A DNA stretch of 64,000 nucleotides, taken from CAZIOH01 sp964540815. Lineage in GTDB: Bacteria > Myxococcota_A > Polyangia > Fen-1088. Positions 1-10,968 of the stretch are shown in pieces (the first letter of the stretch is position 1; every line of letters starts with the position of its first letter). The stretch is taken from assembly GCA_964540815.1 (NCBI GenBank), contig CAZIOH010000003.1:85630-149629 (forward strand). The letters run 5' to 3'. The notes under the pieces are model-generated. The model ran no database searches. It had not been told where the DNA came from and saw only the letters and a program-made list of their open reading frames with translations. Both the position numbers and the translations under genes were made by a program.

Positions 1-2931
1 GTCGAGGAGACCCCGGCGCCCGGCCTCTCGGCGGAGGCGCGGCGCGGCCTCATCGAGGCGGCGGTGCGGCTCGGGAAGGCGGCGGCGTACCGGTCGGCCG
101 GCACCGTGGAGTTCATCCTCGATGCCGACAGCGGACAGTTCTACTTCCTCGAGGTGAACACCCGCATCCAGGTCGAGCACGGCATCACCGAGGAGGTGAC
201 CGGCGTCGACATCGTGGAGTGGATGGTGCGGGTGGCGGCCGGTGACCCGCCGGCCCTCGCCGGATGGATCCCCACGCTGATCGGCGCGGCGGTCGAGGCG
301 CGGCTCTACGCCGAGGATCCGGCGCGCGGTTTCCAGCCGAGCTGCGGGACCATCACCAACGCGGCGTTCCCGCGCGACGCGCGGGTCGAGACCTGGGTCG
401 AGTCGGGCACCGAGATCACGCCGTTCTACGATCCGATGATCGCCAAGATCATCGCGCGCGGCGCGACCCGCGCCGAGGCCATCGCGGGCCTGCGGGCGGC
501 GCTGGTCGCCACCCGCATCGACGGGGTCGAGACCAACCGCGCGTACCTCATCGACATCCTCGACGATCCGGGCTTTCGCGCCGGCCAGGTCCACACGGGC
601 CTCCTCGACGGGCTGGCGAGCTCGGCCCCTGCCCTCGAGGTCGTCGCGCCCGGCACCCAGACGACCGTGCAGGATCTCCCGGGGCGCATCGGCTACTGGG
701 CGGTGGGCGTGCCGCCGTCGGGACCGATGGACGGGCTCGCGTTCCGGCTCGCCAATCGGCTGCTCGGGAACCCGCCCGGGGCGGCCGGGCTCGAGTGCAC
801 GGTTGCCGGGCCGACGCTGCGGTTCCGGACCGCGACCACCGTCGCGCTCGGCGGCGCGGACATGGGCGCCACGCTGGATGGTGTCCCGGTGCCCCGGTAC
901 CGGGCGACGCCCGTGCCGGCGGGCGGGGTGCTCGCGCTCGGGGCGGTGCGCGGCGCGGGCGTGCGGGCCTACGTCGCGATCGCGGGGGGGCTCGACGTGC
1001 CGGCGTACCTCGGCAGCCGGTCGACCTTCACCCTCGGGCAGTTCGGCGGACACGCCGGCCGGGCCCTGCGCCCGGGCGACGTCCTGCACATGTCCTCCGC
1101 TTCCTCGGGTTCCGCCGATGAGCCCGGCGGCGGGCAGAGGCTTGCGGCGCTGCCGGAGTCGGACGCCCCGGTGCTGACCCAGGACTGGACCCTGGCGGTG
1201 CTGCACGGACCGCAGAGCGCCCCCGACTTCTTCACCGACGAGGACATCGCGACCTTCTTCGCGGCGACCTTCACCATCCACCACAATTCCAGCCGCACGG
1301 GCGTGCGCTTGATCGGTCCCAAGCCGAAGTGGGCGCGCACCGACGGGGGAGAGGCGGGCCTGCACCCGTCGAACATTCACGACAACGCCTACGCCATCGG
1401 CACCGTCGACTTCACCGGGGACATGCCGGTTATCCTCGGGCCCGACGGCCCGAGCCTCGGCGGCTTCGTGTGCCCGGCGACGGTGATCAGCGCCGATCTG
1501 TGGAAGCTCGGGCAGCTGAAGGCCGGGGACCGCGTGCGCTTCGAGGCCGTCACGCTCGACGAGGCGAGGCGGCGCCTCGGGGCGCAGGAAGAGCTCGTCA
1601 CGCGTCTGGCCCAGCCGCCGGCCGCCGCCCCCGCTGCGATCTCCCCGGCGGGGGGGACGCGACCGAGCGACGCCGTCTTGCGGCGCCGACCAGAGACGGC
1701 GGGGGCCCCTGCGGTGACCATCCGACAGGACGGCGATTCGTATCTGCTCGTCGAGTACGGACCCATGGTGCTGGATCTCGCGCTGCGCTTCCGCGTGCAC
1801 GCCCTGTCGGCCTGGCTCGAGGAGCAGCGGCTCCCGGGCATCGTCGACCTCACGCCGGGAATTCGTTCGCTGCACATCCACCACGACGACGGGGTCCTGC
1901 CGCGCGAGCGGCTGCTCGAGGCCCTCGAGCGCGCCGAGGTGGAGCTGCCGTCGACCGACGCCATCGAGATCCCCTCGCGGGTGGTACACCTGCCCCTGTC
2001 GTGGGACGATCCCGCCACCCGCCTGGCCATCCAGAAGTACACCCAGACCGTGCGGCCGGATGCGCCCTGGTGCCCGAGCAACATCGAGTTCATCCGCCGC
2101 ATCAACGGACTCGGCAGCATCGACGAGGTGCGCGACATCGTGTTCTCGGCGAGCTACCTGGTGCTCGGGCTCGGGGACGTCTACCTCGGCGCCCCGGTGG
2201 CGACGCCGGTCGATCCGCGGCACCGTCTGGTCACGACCAAGTACAACCCCGCCCGCACCTGGACCCCCGAAAACGCGGTGGGCATCGGCGGGGCGTACCT
2301 GTGCGTGTACGGCATGGAAGGCCCGGGCGGCTACCAGTTCGTGGGGCGCACCTGCCAGATGTGGAACCGGCAGCGGCAGACCGCGAGCTTCGTCGATGGC
2401 AAGCCCTGGCTGCTGCGCTTCTTCGACCAGCTGCGCTTCTATCCGGTGGGGGAGGAGGAGCTGCTCGACTTCCGCGAAAAGTTTTCGCGCGGGCGCGCCG
2501 AGCTACGCATCGAGCCGGGGACCTTTCGCTTCGCCGACTATCGAACGTTCCTCGAGACGAACCGGGCGGAGATCGCGGCCTTCAAGCACAAGCAGCAGGC
2601 GGCCTTCGACGCCGAGCGCGAGCGCTGGGCCAAGCTGCCGCCGCCGCCCTCCGAGGCCGACCTCTCCCTCGACACGGAAGGGGGCGCGGAAGCTCCCCTC
2701 GCCCCCGGTGAAGTGGCCGTGCGTTCAGCGGTGACCGCCAGCGTCTGGAAGGTCCTGGTCGAGCCCGGCTCGACCGTCCGGATCGGCGAGCGCGTCGCAA
2801 TCCTCGAGAGCATGAAGATGGAAATCCCCGTCGACTCCACGACGGCCGGCGTGGTCGCCCGCGTGCTCGTCCGCCCCGGCGGCCTGGTCCAGGCCGGCCA
2901 AATCGTCGCGGTGGTCGTATCGGGGAAGTGA
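1..2931 (+). CDS. urea carboxylase, 5'-truncated by the window edge
   Basis: The frame is open from base 1 and ends in TGA, giving 976 visible residues. Order of domains: the second half of an ATP-grasp biotin carboxylase (catalytic motif EVNTRIQVEH near residue 51, then the biotin-carboxylase C-terminal domain with EARLYAEDP); a KipA/AHS2 domain from about 211 to 530; a KipI/AHS1 domain from about 572 to 790 (WCPSNIEFIRRINGL); and a C-terminal biotinyl domain with the biotinylation motif ESMKMEIP near 938. This arrangement is that of urea carboxylase (EC 6.3.4.6), which carboxylates urea to allophanate using ATP and bicarbonate; pyruvate and acyl-CoA carboxylases lack KipA/KipI. No allophanate hydrolase follows; a partner gene, if any, would lie to the left of the window. 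Substrate could also be a related amide or guanidine. Confidence 0.9.
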   Translation, partial: VEETPAPGLSAEARRGLIEAAVRLGKAAAYRSAGTVEFILDADSGQFYFLEVNTRIQVEHGITEEVTGVDIVEWMVRVAAGDPPALAGWIPTLIGAAVEARLYAEDPARGFQPSCGTITNAAFPRDARVETWVESGTEITPFYDPMIAKIIARGATRAEAIAGLRAALVATRIDGVETNRAYLIDILDDPGFRAGQVHTGLLDGLASSAPALEVVAPGTQTTVQDLPGRIGYWAVGVPPSGPMDGLAFRLANRLLGNPPGAAGLECTVAGPTLRFRTATTVALGGADMGATLDGVPVPRYRATPVPAGGVLALGAVRGAGVRAYVAIAGGLDVPAYLGSRSTFTLGQFGGHAGRALRPGDVLHMSSASSGSADEPGGGQRLAALPESDAPVLTQDWTLAVLHGPQSAPDFFTDEDIATFFAATFTIHHNSSRTGVRLIGPKPKWARTDGGEAGLHPSNIHDNAYAIGTVDFTGDMPVILGPDGPSLGGFVCPATVISADLWKLGQLKAGDRVRFEAVTLDEARRRLGAQEELVTRLAQPPAAAPAAISPAGGTRPSDAVLRRRPETAGAPAVTIRQDGDSYLLVEYGPMVLDLALRFRVHALSAWLEEQRLPGIVDLTPGIRSLHIHHDDGVLPRERLLEALERAEVELPSTDAIEIPSRVVHLPLSWDDPATRLAIQKYTQTVRPDAPWCPSNIEFIRRINGLGSIDEVRDIVFSASYLVLGLGDVYLGAPVATPVDPRHRLVTTKYNPARTWTPENAVGIGGAYLCVYGMEGPGGYQFVGRTCQMWNRQRQTASFVDGKPWLLRFFDQLRFYPVGEEELLDFREKFSRGRAELRIEPGTFRFADYRTFLETNRAEIAAFKHKQQAAFDAERERWAKLPPPPSEADLSLDTEGGAEAPLAPGEVAVRSAVTASVWKVLVEPGSTVRIGERVAILESMKMEIPVDSTTAGVVARVLVRPGGLVQAGQIVAVVVSGK

Positions 2932-2941
2932 CTGGCTACTC

Positions 2942-3039
2942 GATCGGGGACGTGGCTCGCTGGCAATTTTATCGGGGACGTGACTCGCTGCCGCTCGCAC
3001 GTCCCCGCGCCCCCCTCGCTCCGCGCGGCAAAGCCGCGC
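2942..3039. repeat. direct repeat and two hairpins downstream of urea carboxylase
   Basis: A 20-base unit ATCGGGGACGTGRCTCGCTG occurs twice about 29 bp apart. The second copy starts a perfect hairpin with arms GGGGACGTG (2974-2982) and CACGTCCCC (2998-3006). A second perfect hairpin has arms GCGCGGC (3023-3029) and GCCGCGC (3033-3039). Either could terminate the urea carboxylase transcript, but neither has a T tract. The rest of the 332-bp gap to sdhC is taken by an R1 repeat. Confidence 0.55.
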
Positions 3040-3091
3040 TACGCTCGCCCTGAATAGCGAGGAACGACAAGGATCGATCTCCACGTGCAGA

Positions 3092-3240
3092 GGATCGGAG
3101 GTTGGCTTTGCCAACCGGAGATGGTGCCCGCAAAGCAGATCCGGGCGCGCTTCTCGTCGTCTGCGGGAGGGGCCCGCGGGGAGGGGTCCTCCCCTTCCCG
3201 AGAGCGCCGTAGGCGCGTCCGTCCTCCCCTTCCCGCGCTC
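3092..3240 (+). repeat. R1 palindromic element, copy A
   Basis: One of four related intergenic elements in the window. On the plus strand it has hairpin GGTTGGC-TTT-GCCAACC, then the core AGCAGATCCGGG that is invariant in all four copies, then a G/C hairpin (CGGGGAGGGG paired with CCCCTTCCCG) and the small hairpin GCGCC-GTA-GGCGC, followed by a partial second copy of the G/C module. It fills the space between the urea carboxylase and sdhC. It is the only copy whose GCGCC end does not abut a stop codon. Confidence 0.8.
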
Positions 3241-3263
3241 ACGATATGTTATGTATCCGGCCC

Positions 3264-3926
3264 ATGAGCTCGGTGTCCGCGTTCACCTCCTCGACCGTCG
3301 GCAAAAAGGTGTTGATGGCGGTCTCGGGTGTGATCCTCTTTGGGTTCGTGTTCGTGCACATGCTCGGCAACGCGCAGGTGTTCCTGCCCGACGGGTTTCG
3401 CCGGCTCACCGACTACGGCCACATGCTGCGGGTGCTCCCGGAGTTGCTGTGGCTCGCCCGCATCATCCTCCTCGTGTCGGTGGTGGTGCACATCGTGGCC
3501 GCGACGCAGCTTACCCGCATCCGTCGGGCCGCTCGCCCCATCCCCTACAACGCCCGTGCGGTGGTCCAGGCCACCTATGCCTCTCGCACCATGATGCTGA
3601 GCGGGCCGCTGTTGCTGCTCTTCGTGATCTTCCATCTCATGAACCTGACCTGGGGCACCATCCATCCGGACTTCGTCGAGGGGGACGCGGGGCACAACTT
3701 CCGGCTGGCCTTTCAGTCCATCCCGACCTCGCTCTTCTACATCGTGTCCATGCTGGCCCTGGCGTTCCACCTGTCCCACGGGGCCTGGAGCATGTTTCAG
3801 ACCCTCGGGATCAACCACCCGAGGTACAACAAGCTGCTGCGCGAATTCGCGCGGGCCGCCACCTTCCTCATCGTGGGGGTCAACATCCTCATGCCCATCA
3901 GCGTGATGACCGGGTGGCTCAAGTGA
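3264..3926 (+). CDS. sdhC: succinate dehydrogenase cytochrome b558 subunit
   Basis: 220-residue integral membrane protein with about five hydrophobic helices and conserved helix histidines expected to ligate haem b (VHMLGNAQ, VVHIVAA, FHLMNLTWG, FHLSHG). It matches the single-subunit cytochrome b anchor of the B. subtilis/Bacteroidetes-type succinate:quinone reductase, which passes electrons from SdhB to menaquinone. I chose ATG 3264 over the upstream ATG 3246 because family members begin just before the first helix; no strong ribosome-binding site separates the two. First gene of sdhCAB, followed 50 bp later by sdhA. Confidence 0.9.
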   Translation: MSSVSAFTSSTVGKKVLMAVSGVILFGFVFVHMLGNAQVFLPDGFRRLTDYGHMLRVLPELLWLARIILLVSVVVHIVAATQLTRIRRAARPIPYNARAVVQATYASRTMMLSGPLLLLFVIFHLMNLTWGTIHPDFVEGDAGHNFRLAFQSIPTSLFYIVSMLALAFHLSHGAWSMFQTLGINHPRYNKLLREFARAATFLIVGVNILMPISVMTGWLK

Positions 3927-3967
3927 GCGCCGCGGCCCGACTGGTGAGCACCGCGGCCCGACTGGAG
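3923..3967 (+). repeat. 21-bp tandem duplication between sdhC and sdhA
   Basis: The unit GTGAGCRCCGCGGCCCGACTG occurs twice head to tail, overlapping the sdhC stop codon and filling most of the sdhC-sdhA spacer. It looks like a recent local duplication with no evident function. Confidence 0.7.
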
Positions 3968-3976
3968 AGCGCCTAG

Positions 3977-5890
<1,914 letters not shown>

Positions 5891-5891
5891 A

Positions 5892-6665
<774 letters not shown>

Positions 6666-6736
6666 GCCAAGGGCCCGCCGCAAGCGTAAGCGGTTGCTGC
6701 GATGGTGAGCGGCCCCTATGATCCGCCAACCGTGCG

Positions 6737-7291
6737 ATGAGCGACCGCGACTCCTTTCCACCGCCTGACGAGCTCGAGAGAGCCTGCCCGAACTGCGGAG
6801 AGCCCATGCTGGCGGCCTGGGGGGCCACCTGCGGACGCTGTAAGCCGGGCCTCACCTACTCGAAGACGGTGATCCTGGCGTCGGTCGACGTGGCCGGGAT
6901 GCTGCCACTCGCGCTCGGGTGGTTGGTGGTGGTGCGGTCGCCCAAGCCGGCCCTGCGCGGCACGCTCGTCGAGCTGTCGCGACCGCTCACCATCTTGACC
7001 CGCTCGGATACGGGGGCCGTCGAGGGCGCGCAGGTGGTGGCGCTCGACGACGGGTTCATGTCGGCGGCGCACGCCACCATCCGGCGACCGGCCCAGCTCT
7101 CCCCGACGGCGGCCTTCACCATCGAGGATCGGCGGAGCCCTGGCCCATCGGCCAATGGCACCTTCGTCAACTCGCGGAAGCTCGGCTCAGGGGAGACCGC
7201 CCGCCTCGGAGACGGCGACATGGTTCGCCTCGGGGCCACCGAGCTCAAGTTCAAGTCCCTCTTCCTGCCGGCGGCCGTGCCGACGACATGA
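6737..7291 (+). CDS. FHA-domain protein with N-terminal zinc-ribbon-like CxxC pair
   Basis: 184 residues. The N-terminus holds two CxxC pairs (CPNCGEP and CGRC) that could bind zinc, then a hydrophobic stretch around residues 45-65. The C-terminal part is a forkhead-associated fold ending in the typical ANGTFVNSRKL and GDGDMVRLG motifs, so it probably binds phosphothreonine made by Ser/Thr kinases, which are abundant in myxobacteria. Its stop overlaps the next start (ATGA), so it is translationally coupled to the second FHA protein. Exact partner unknown. Confidence 0.75.
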   Translation: MSDRDSFPPPDELERACPNCGEPMLAAWGATCGRCKPGLTYSKTVILASVDVAGMLPLALGWLVVVRSPKPALRGTLVELSRPLTILTRSDTGAVEGAQVVALDDGFMSAAHATIRRPAQLSPTAAFTIEDRRSPGPSANGTFVNSRKLGSGETARLGDGDMVRLGATELKFKSLFLPAAVPTT

Positions 7292-9225
7292 AGCACCACC
7301 GGGGGGCTGCGGGGCGGCGCGAGGAACAAGGGGGACGGGGGGCAGTGCCGCGGATCGCCGTCCTCGGGGCCACGCTGGTTGGCCTCGGCCTGCCCGCCGC
7401 GCCCGCGCGCGCCGCCGCCTCGTCGCTGGTGGTGGCGGCGCCCGAGCTGGATCGCGACCGCAGCGAGCTCGCGCTGCTGGTCGGGGCCGCGCGCGCCGAC
7501 GGCTCCCCGGCCCGGATCGAGAGCCCGCGGCTCCTGTTCGACGACGCCGAGGTGGGAACGCTCCTCGGGGACGACACCATCACGGACTACGCGGGGGAGC
7601 ACCCGAGGTGGGCCCCCCCGATGGCGATCGGGCTCGTGTACCTGTGGTCGAAGGGAGGGCCCGAGACCGTCATGGACGGTATCGAGGCGCTCTTCAAGCA
7701 CGTCCCCGGGCGGGTGACGGTCTACCCGACGCCCTACGGTCAGGGCTATCGCCCGGTCCTCACGCGGTTGACCGCGGCGCGGGCGGCGGGCGGCGATCTG
7801 GTCGATCTGCCGCCGCTGGTCGGCAATCAGTACAAGCTGGTCGAATCGATCCGCTTCAACGCCAGCAAGCTCGGGGAGGACGACTCGCCCATCAAGCACC
7901 TGGTGGTGATCACCGACGGCATCGACTTCGCGGTGCACGACGCCAAGGGCTTCGCCGAGCTCGGCGAGGAGCTGCGCCGCAAGAAGCTGCACGTGGAGAT
8001 CGTATGGCTCCGGCCCCAGGCCGACGCGGTTCAGGCGGCGGCCAACGTGCGCGCCCTGTCGGAGGCGGCGTGGGCCCGGCAGATCTCGGCCGAGTCGCCC
8101 GCGGATCTGCGGGCCATGACCGAATCGCTGGCGGACGCGATCGTCGGGCTGCGCCGGTTGCAGTTCGGGTTGCCCTGGACCGCGCGCCTGTTCGGCGGGC
8201 AGAAGCGCCTCGCGGTCCTGGCCGCCGTCGACGGGGTGGTGCTGAAGGCGCAGGGTGGGACGCTGGCCCTGCCCGCCTCGACCGGGACCACGGTCGGCCT
8301 CGGCCTCGGGGCGCTGGTGCTGCTCGGCGGCGGGGGGCTCGTGGTGTGGAGGGTGGGACGGGGCGGAAGGCGCGGAGGACACGGAGGGCGCGCAGAGCGC
8401 GAAGCATCGGCGGGCCGGGGCCGAGGAGCGACCGCGCGCAGGCTCTTCGAGCTGCTGGACGAGCTTCAGCACCTGATTCGCATCGGGACCGCGGCGGAGG
8501 CGGCGGTGGTTCACCTGTCGCAGAAGTTCCCTGACTCGATCGACCGCCTGAAGACGCTCGACGTGCAGAAGCTCGACCCCGAGCAGTATCGTTATCTGCG
8601 CACGCGGGCCGGGCAGGCCCGGATCAAGGAGATCCAGAAGCAGCTGCGCGACAGCGACGCCGAGCCACTGGTGGATCGCGAGGTGGCGAGCATCCTGTCC
8701 AAGGCCATGACCTCGGGGGTCGAGCCGCGCGAGGCGGCGCGCCAGATCATGGCGCGGGTCCCGGACAACCGCTGGGGCGCCCTGAGCCGGGCGGGGGATC
8801 AGAACCTGCAGGATTCGCTGGCGCGCGCCGCGCAAGACTTTGCGCCGCTCAAGGCCTCGCATGCCTCGGGCTTCGCGGTCGACGTTCGGACGGCGCTGCG
8901 GGCGCGCGAGGGGGCCCACCTGTCCGTGGGGTGGCTCGCCCGGGCGAGCGGCCCCGGGCGACGCGGCGAGACGCTGGGGATCCCGACCCCATCGTGCGTG
9001 GTGGGGCGCGGCTTCGACTGCGGGCTCCGCATCGGCGAGGACCCCGAGCTCGCCGAGCGGCACGCGGAGGTCAACCTGCTCGGAGGCGAGTTCGTCCTCC
9101 GCCCGCTCGAGGGCCGGGTGGTGCTGGATGACCGGGAGGTCACCGGACAGCGCCCTCTGTCGGATGGGGCGGTGGTGACCCTCGGATCGTGCAGCTACGT
9201 GTTCAAGTGCGTCGTCGAGCGCTGA
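7288..9225 (+). CDS. secreted/transmembrane VWA-like protein with cytoplasmic FHA domain
   Basis: 645 residues from ATG 7288, which overlaps the preceding stop; the longer frame upstream is not needed because a signal peptide (AVLGATLVGLGLPAAPARA) lies right after this start. Residues about 45-290 look like a von Willebrand A-type fold (LVVITDGIDF), a transmembrane helix lies near 335-355 (GLGALVLLGGGGLVVW), and after a charged helical region of about 200 residues the C-terminus is an FHA domain (VVGRGFDCGLR, DDREVTG). The topology suggests an outside or periplasmic sensor coupled to a cytoplasmic phosphothreonine reader. The classical MIDAS residues were not clearly found, so the VWA call is tentative. 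Confidence 0.6.
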   Translation: MKHHRGAAGRREEQGGRGAVPRIAVLGATLVGLGLPAAPARAAASSLVVAAPELDRDRSELALLVGAARADGSPARIESPRLLFDDAEVGTLLGDDTITDYAGEHPRWAPPMAIGLVYLWSKGGPETVMDGIEALFKHVPGRVTVYPTPYGQGYRPVLTRLTAARAAGGDLVDLPPLVGNQYKLVESIRFNASKLGEDDSPIKHLVVITDGIDFAVHDAKGFAELGEELRRKKLHVEIVWLRPQADAVQAAANVRALSEAAWARQISAESPADLRAMTESLADAIVGLRRLQFGLPWTARLFGGQKRLAVLAAVDGVVLKAQGGTLALPASTGTTVGLGLGALVLLGGGGLVVWRVGRGGRRGGHGGRAEREASAGRGRGATARRLFELLDELQHLIRIGTAAEAAVVHLSQKFPDSIDRLKTLDVQKLDPEQYRYLRTRAGQARIKEIQKQLRDSDAEPLVDREVASILSKAMTSGVEPREAARQIMARVPDNRWGALSRAGDQNLQDSLARAAQDFAPLKASHASGFAVDVRTALRAREGAHLSVGWLARASGPGRRGETLGIPTPSCVVGRGFDCGLRIGEDPELAERHAEVNLLGGEFVLRPLEGRVVLDDREVTGQRPLSDGAVVTLGSCSYVFKCVVER

Positions 9226-9265
9226 GCCGGAGAGCCGGAAGGAGGACGAGACAGGTGGCCCCGCC

Positions 9266-9835
9266 ATGACCAGAGGACGACTGGAGGCGTTCAGCGACGG
9301 GGTGATGGCCGTGCTGATAACCATCATGGTGCTCGAGCTCAAACCCCCGCACGGCGAGGATCTGCACACTCTCCTCGCGCTCGGCCCGGCGCTGTCCACC
9401 TACCTGCTCAGCTTCGTGTTCATCGGGATCTACTGGAACAACCACCACCACATGTTCCACACGGTGGACCGGGTCGATGGCCGGATCCTGTGGGCCAACC
9501 TGCATCTGCTCTTCTGGCTGTCCCTGGTGCCGGTGACGACCGCCTGGATGGGCGACACCCAACTGGCCCCGGTGCCGACCGCCGCCTACGGCGCGGTCTT
9601 GCTGGCCTCCGGGGTCGCCTACCTGATCCTGCAGTCCACCATCGTCGCCGCCCAGGGCCCGAAGTCGCGCCTGGCCGCCCTGATCGGCTCCGATCTCAAG
9701 GGCAAGGCCTCGGCGGTGCTGTACGCATGCGGGATCGCGGCGTCGTTCGTCCGCCCGTCTGTCTCGGCTGCCCTCTACGCGGCGGTGGCCCTCATGTGGC
9801 TGGTCCCCGATCGCCGCATCGAAAAACACCTGTGA
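9266..9835 (+). CDS. TMEM175-family putative potassium channel (DUF1211)
   Basis: 189 residues with the family signature RLEAFSDGVMAV at the N-terminus and about six hydrophobic segments. Bacterial members of this family are reported as K+-leak channels with the FSD motif lining the pore. A GGAGG ribosome-binding site lies 5' of ATG 9266. Probably transcribed with the FHA genes, from which it is 40 bp away, but no functional link is evident. Confidence 0.8.
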   Translation: MTRGRLEAFSDGVMAVLITIMVLELKPPHGEDLHTLLALGPALSTYLLSFVFIGIYWNNHHHMFHTVDRVDGRILWANLHLLFWLSLVPVTTAWMGDTQLAPVPTAAYGAVLLASGVAYLILQSTIVAAQGPKSRLAALIGSDLKGKASAVLYACGIAASFVRPSVSAALYAAVALMWLVPDRRIEKHL

Positions 9836-9839
9836 CGTG

Positions 9840-10075
9840 TGCCAGATAGCCGCCCGGGCAGGCAATCCCGAAGTCGGCCATTGAATGTCAAGGCCGTCCG
9901 GTCAAATCTGGCTCCTGACCCCGTCTCGCCAAGCTCGGGGTAGAAGATTGTGCCCGCCTCCCTCGGCCCTTGTCCCTTGACTTGTGGGAGGTTCCAGCCG
10001 CTCACATCGCGTGGGTCAAAGTCGCCGGGCTGCATTTCGTTGATCTTCGTTTGCGGGCTCCATATTTTGTGAATC
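9840..10075. other. noncoding stretch before the GH19-like gene
   Basis: About 236 bp with no supported gene. It is AT-richer than the surroundings towards its right end. A minus-strand frame (to 10128) crosses it but has no family resemblance and is antisense to the GH19 leader. It marks the left edge of an accessory-looking patch. Confidence 0.4.
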
Positions 10076-10228
10076 ATGGCGGAGGCACGGCGGGATCCGA
10101 AGGAGTACGTGTACACGGGGACGTTCACCCAGTCGACGTTTCAGAAGGCCTGCGAGATTGAGTTCTCCGGCGTTCAGAAATTCAATATGCCTCGATGCCG
10201 GATCTGCTCTTCCTGCTCGGCAAGGTAG
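10076..10228 (+). pseudogene. out-of-frame N-terminal piece of the GH19-like gene
   Basis: An ATG at 10076, with an in-frame stop TGA just before it, opens a 50-codon frame (MAEARRDPKEYVYTGTF...). It reads plausibly up to NMP at about 10192, then runs into a cysteine-rich nonsense tail. At that point the sequence ATGCC-TCG-ATGCC repeats ATGCC; removing 8 bases would join it exactly to the 10195 frame (NMP-DLLFLL). This suggests that the hydrolase once began here and was shifted by an 8-bp duplication, or that the assembly has an error. Inference. Confidence 0.45.
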
Positions 10229-10968
10229 GGGCTGATCCACGCATCACGGACATCCGCTGGTCGGCTTACATCCTGGCCACCGCATTCATCGAGAGCAGCC
10301 ATACCGTCCGCGTCACCAAGCAGACGGTCGACAAGAAGGGGCGGGTCAAGACCCACAAGATCAAGGTTTGGCGCAATTTCACTCCCATCGAAGAAACAGG
10401 ACACGGAAAGGGCCGGAGATACTCCCTGCCGGTCAAGGTCAAGCGCCTCCCAAGTGGTGACGTCCAACTCACCGAGTACGATGGCGATCAGCGGATCGTC
10501 TCCGCGGCGACCGGAATCGGGGTCTCGCTCCACAGACATCAAAAACTCGGAGTAAAGGCTGACTCGAAACCCAGCGGTCGCTACGATGACGATGACGATG
10601 ACGACGACGGGGACGAGGACTTCTTTTTCGGCCGGGGGTACGTTCAGCTCACCTGGTGGACCAACTACGCGGGGGCGGGCGTGGCCCTTGGACAGGGGTT
10701 GGATCTCCTGATTGATCCCGAACTGGTGAATGACCCGAACACCGCATATTCTATCGTCGCGACCGGCCTTTACACCGGAGGCATCTTTGCCAATGGCCGG
10801 AAGCTCTCTCAGTTCTTTCACGGGGGCCACACCGATTACGTGAACGCACGCAACATGGTCAACGCCGGCGTCTCGCACGACGCCAAGGTCGAAGTCGCGA
10901 AGATAGCGGAGAGATTCGAGAAGGCGCTCCTCGCTTCCAGGCTCAATGCAGAGGTGGCGGCCCGGTGA
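10195..10968 (+). CDS. GH19-like (chitinase/lysozyme-type) hydrolase
   Basis: 257 residues from ATG 10195. The helix AYILATAFIESSH corresponds to the GH19 segment carrying the catalytic glutamate, and FGRGYVQLTWWTNYAG matches the GRGYxQLT motif of this fold. Between them is a run of eight aspartates followed by GDED, encoded by GAY repeats. Members cut chitin or peptidoglycan glycan strands. No signal peptide is visible, but the true N-terminus may be lost (see the upstream fragment). Codon use is poorer in G+C than in its neighbours, suggesting transfer. The stop overlaps the GTG of the LprI-like gene. Confidence 0.6.
   Translation: MPDLLFLLGKVGADPRITDIRWSAYILATAFIESSHTVRVTKQTVDKKGRVKTHKIKVWRNFTPIEETGHGKGRRYSLPVKVKRLPSGDVQLTEYDGDQRIVSAATGIGVSLHRHQKLGVKADSKPSGRYDDDDDDDDGDEDFFFGRGYVQLTWWTNYAGAGVALGQGLDLLIDPELVNDPNTAYSIVATGLYTGGIFANGRKLSQFFHGGHTDYVNARNMVNAGVSHDAKVEVAKIAERFEKALLASRLNAEVAAR

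Noticed and set aside
1..2931. pyruvate or acyl-CoA carboxylase
   Set aside because: Biotin carboxylase and biotinyl domains fit, but KipA and KipI domains between them are specific to urea carboxylase and relatives.
9775..10128. 117-residue minus-strand frame left of the GH19-like gene
   Set aside because: Antisense to the TMEM175 end and the GH19 leader, no family resemblance, and no ribosome-binding site.
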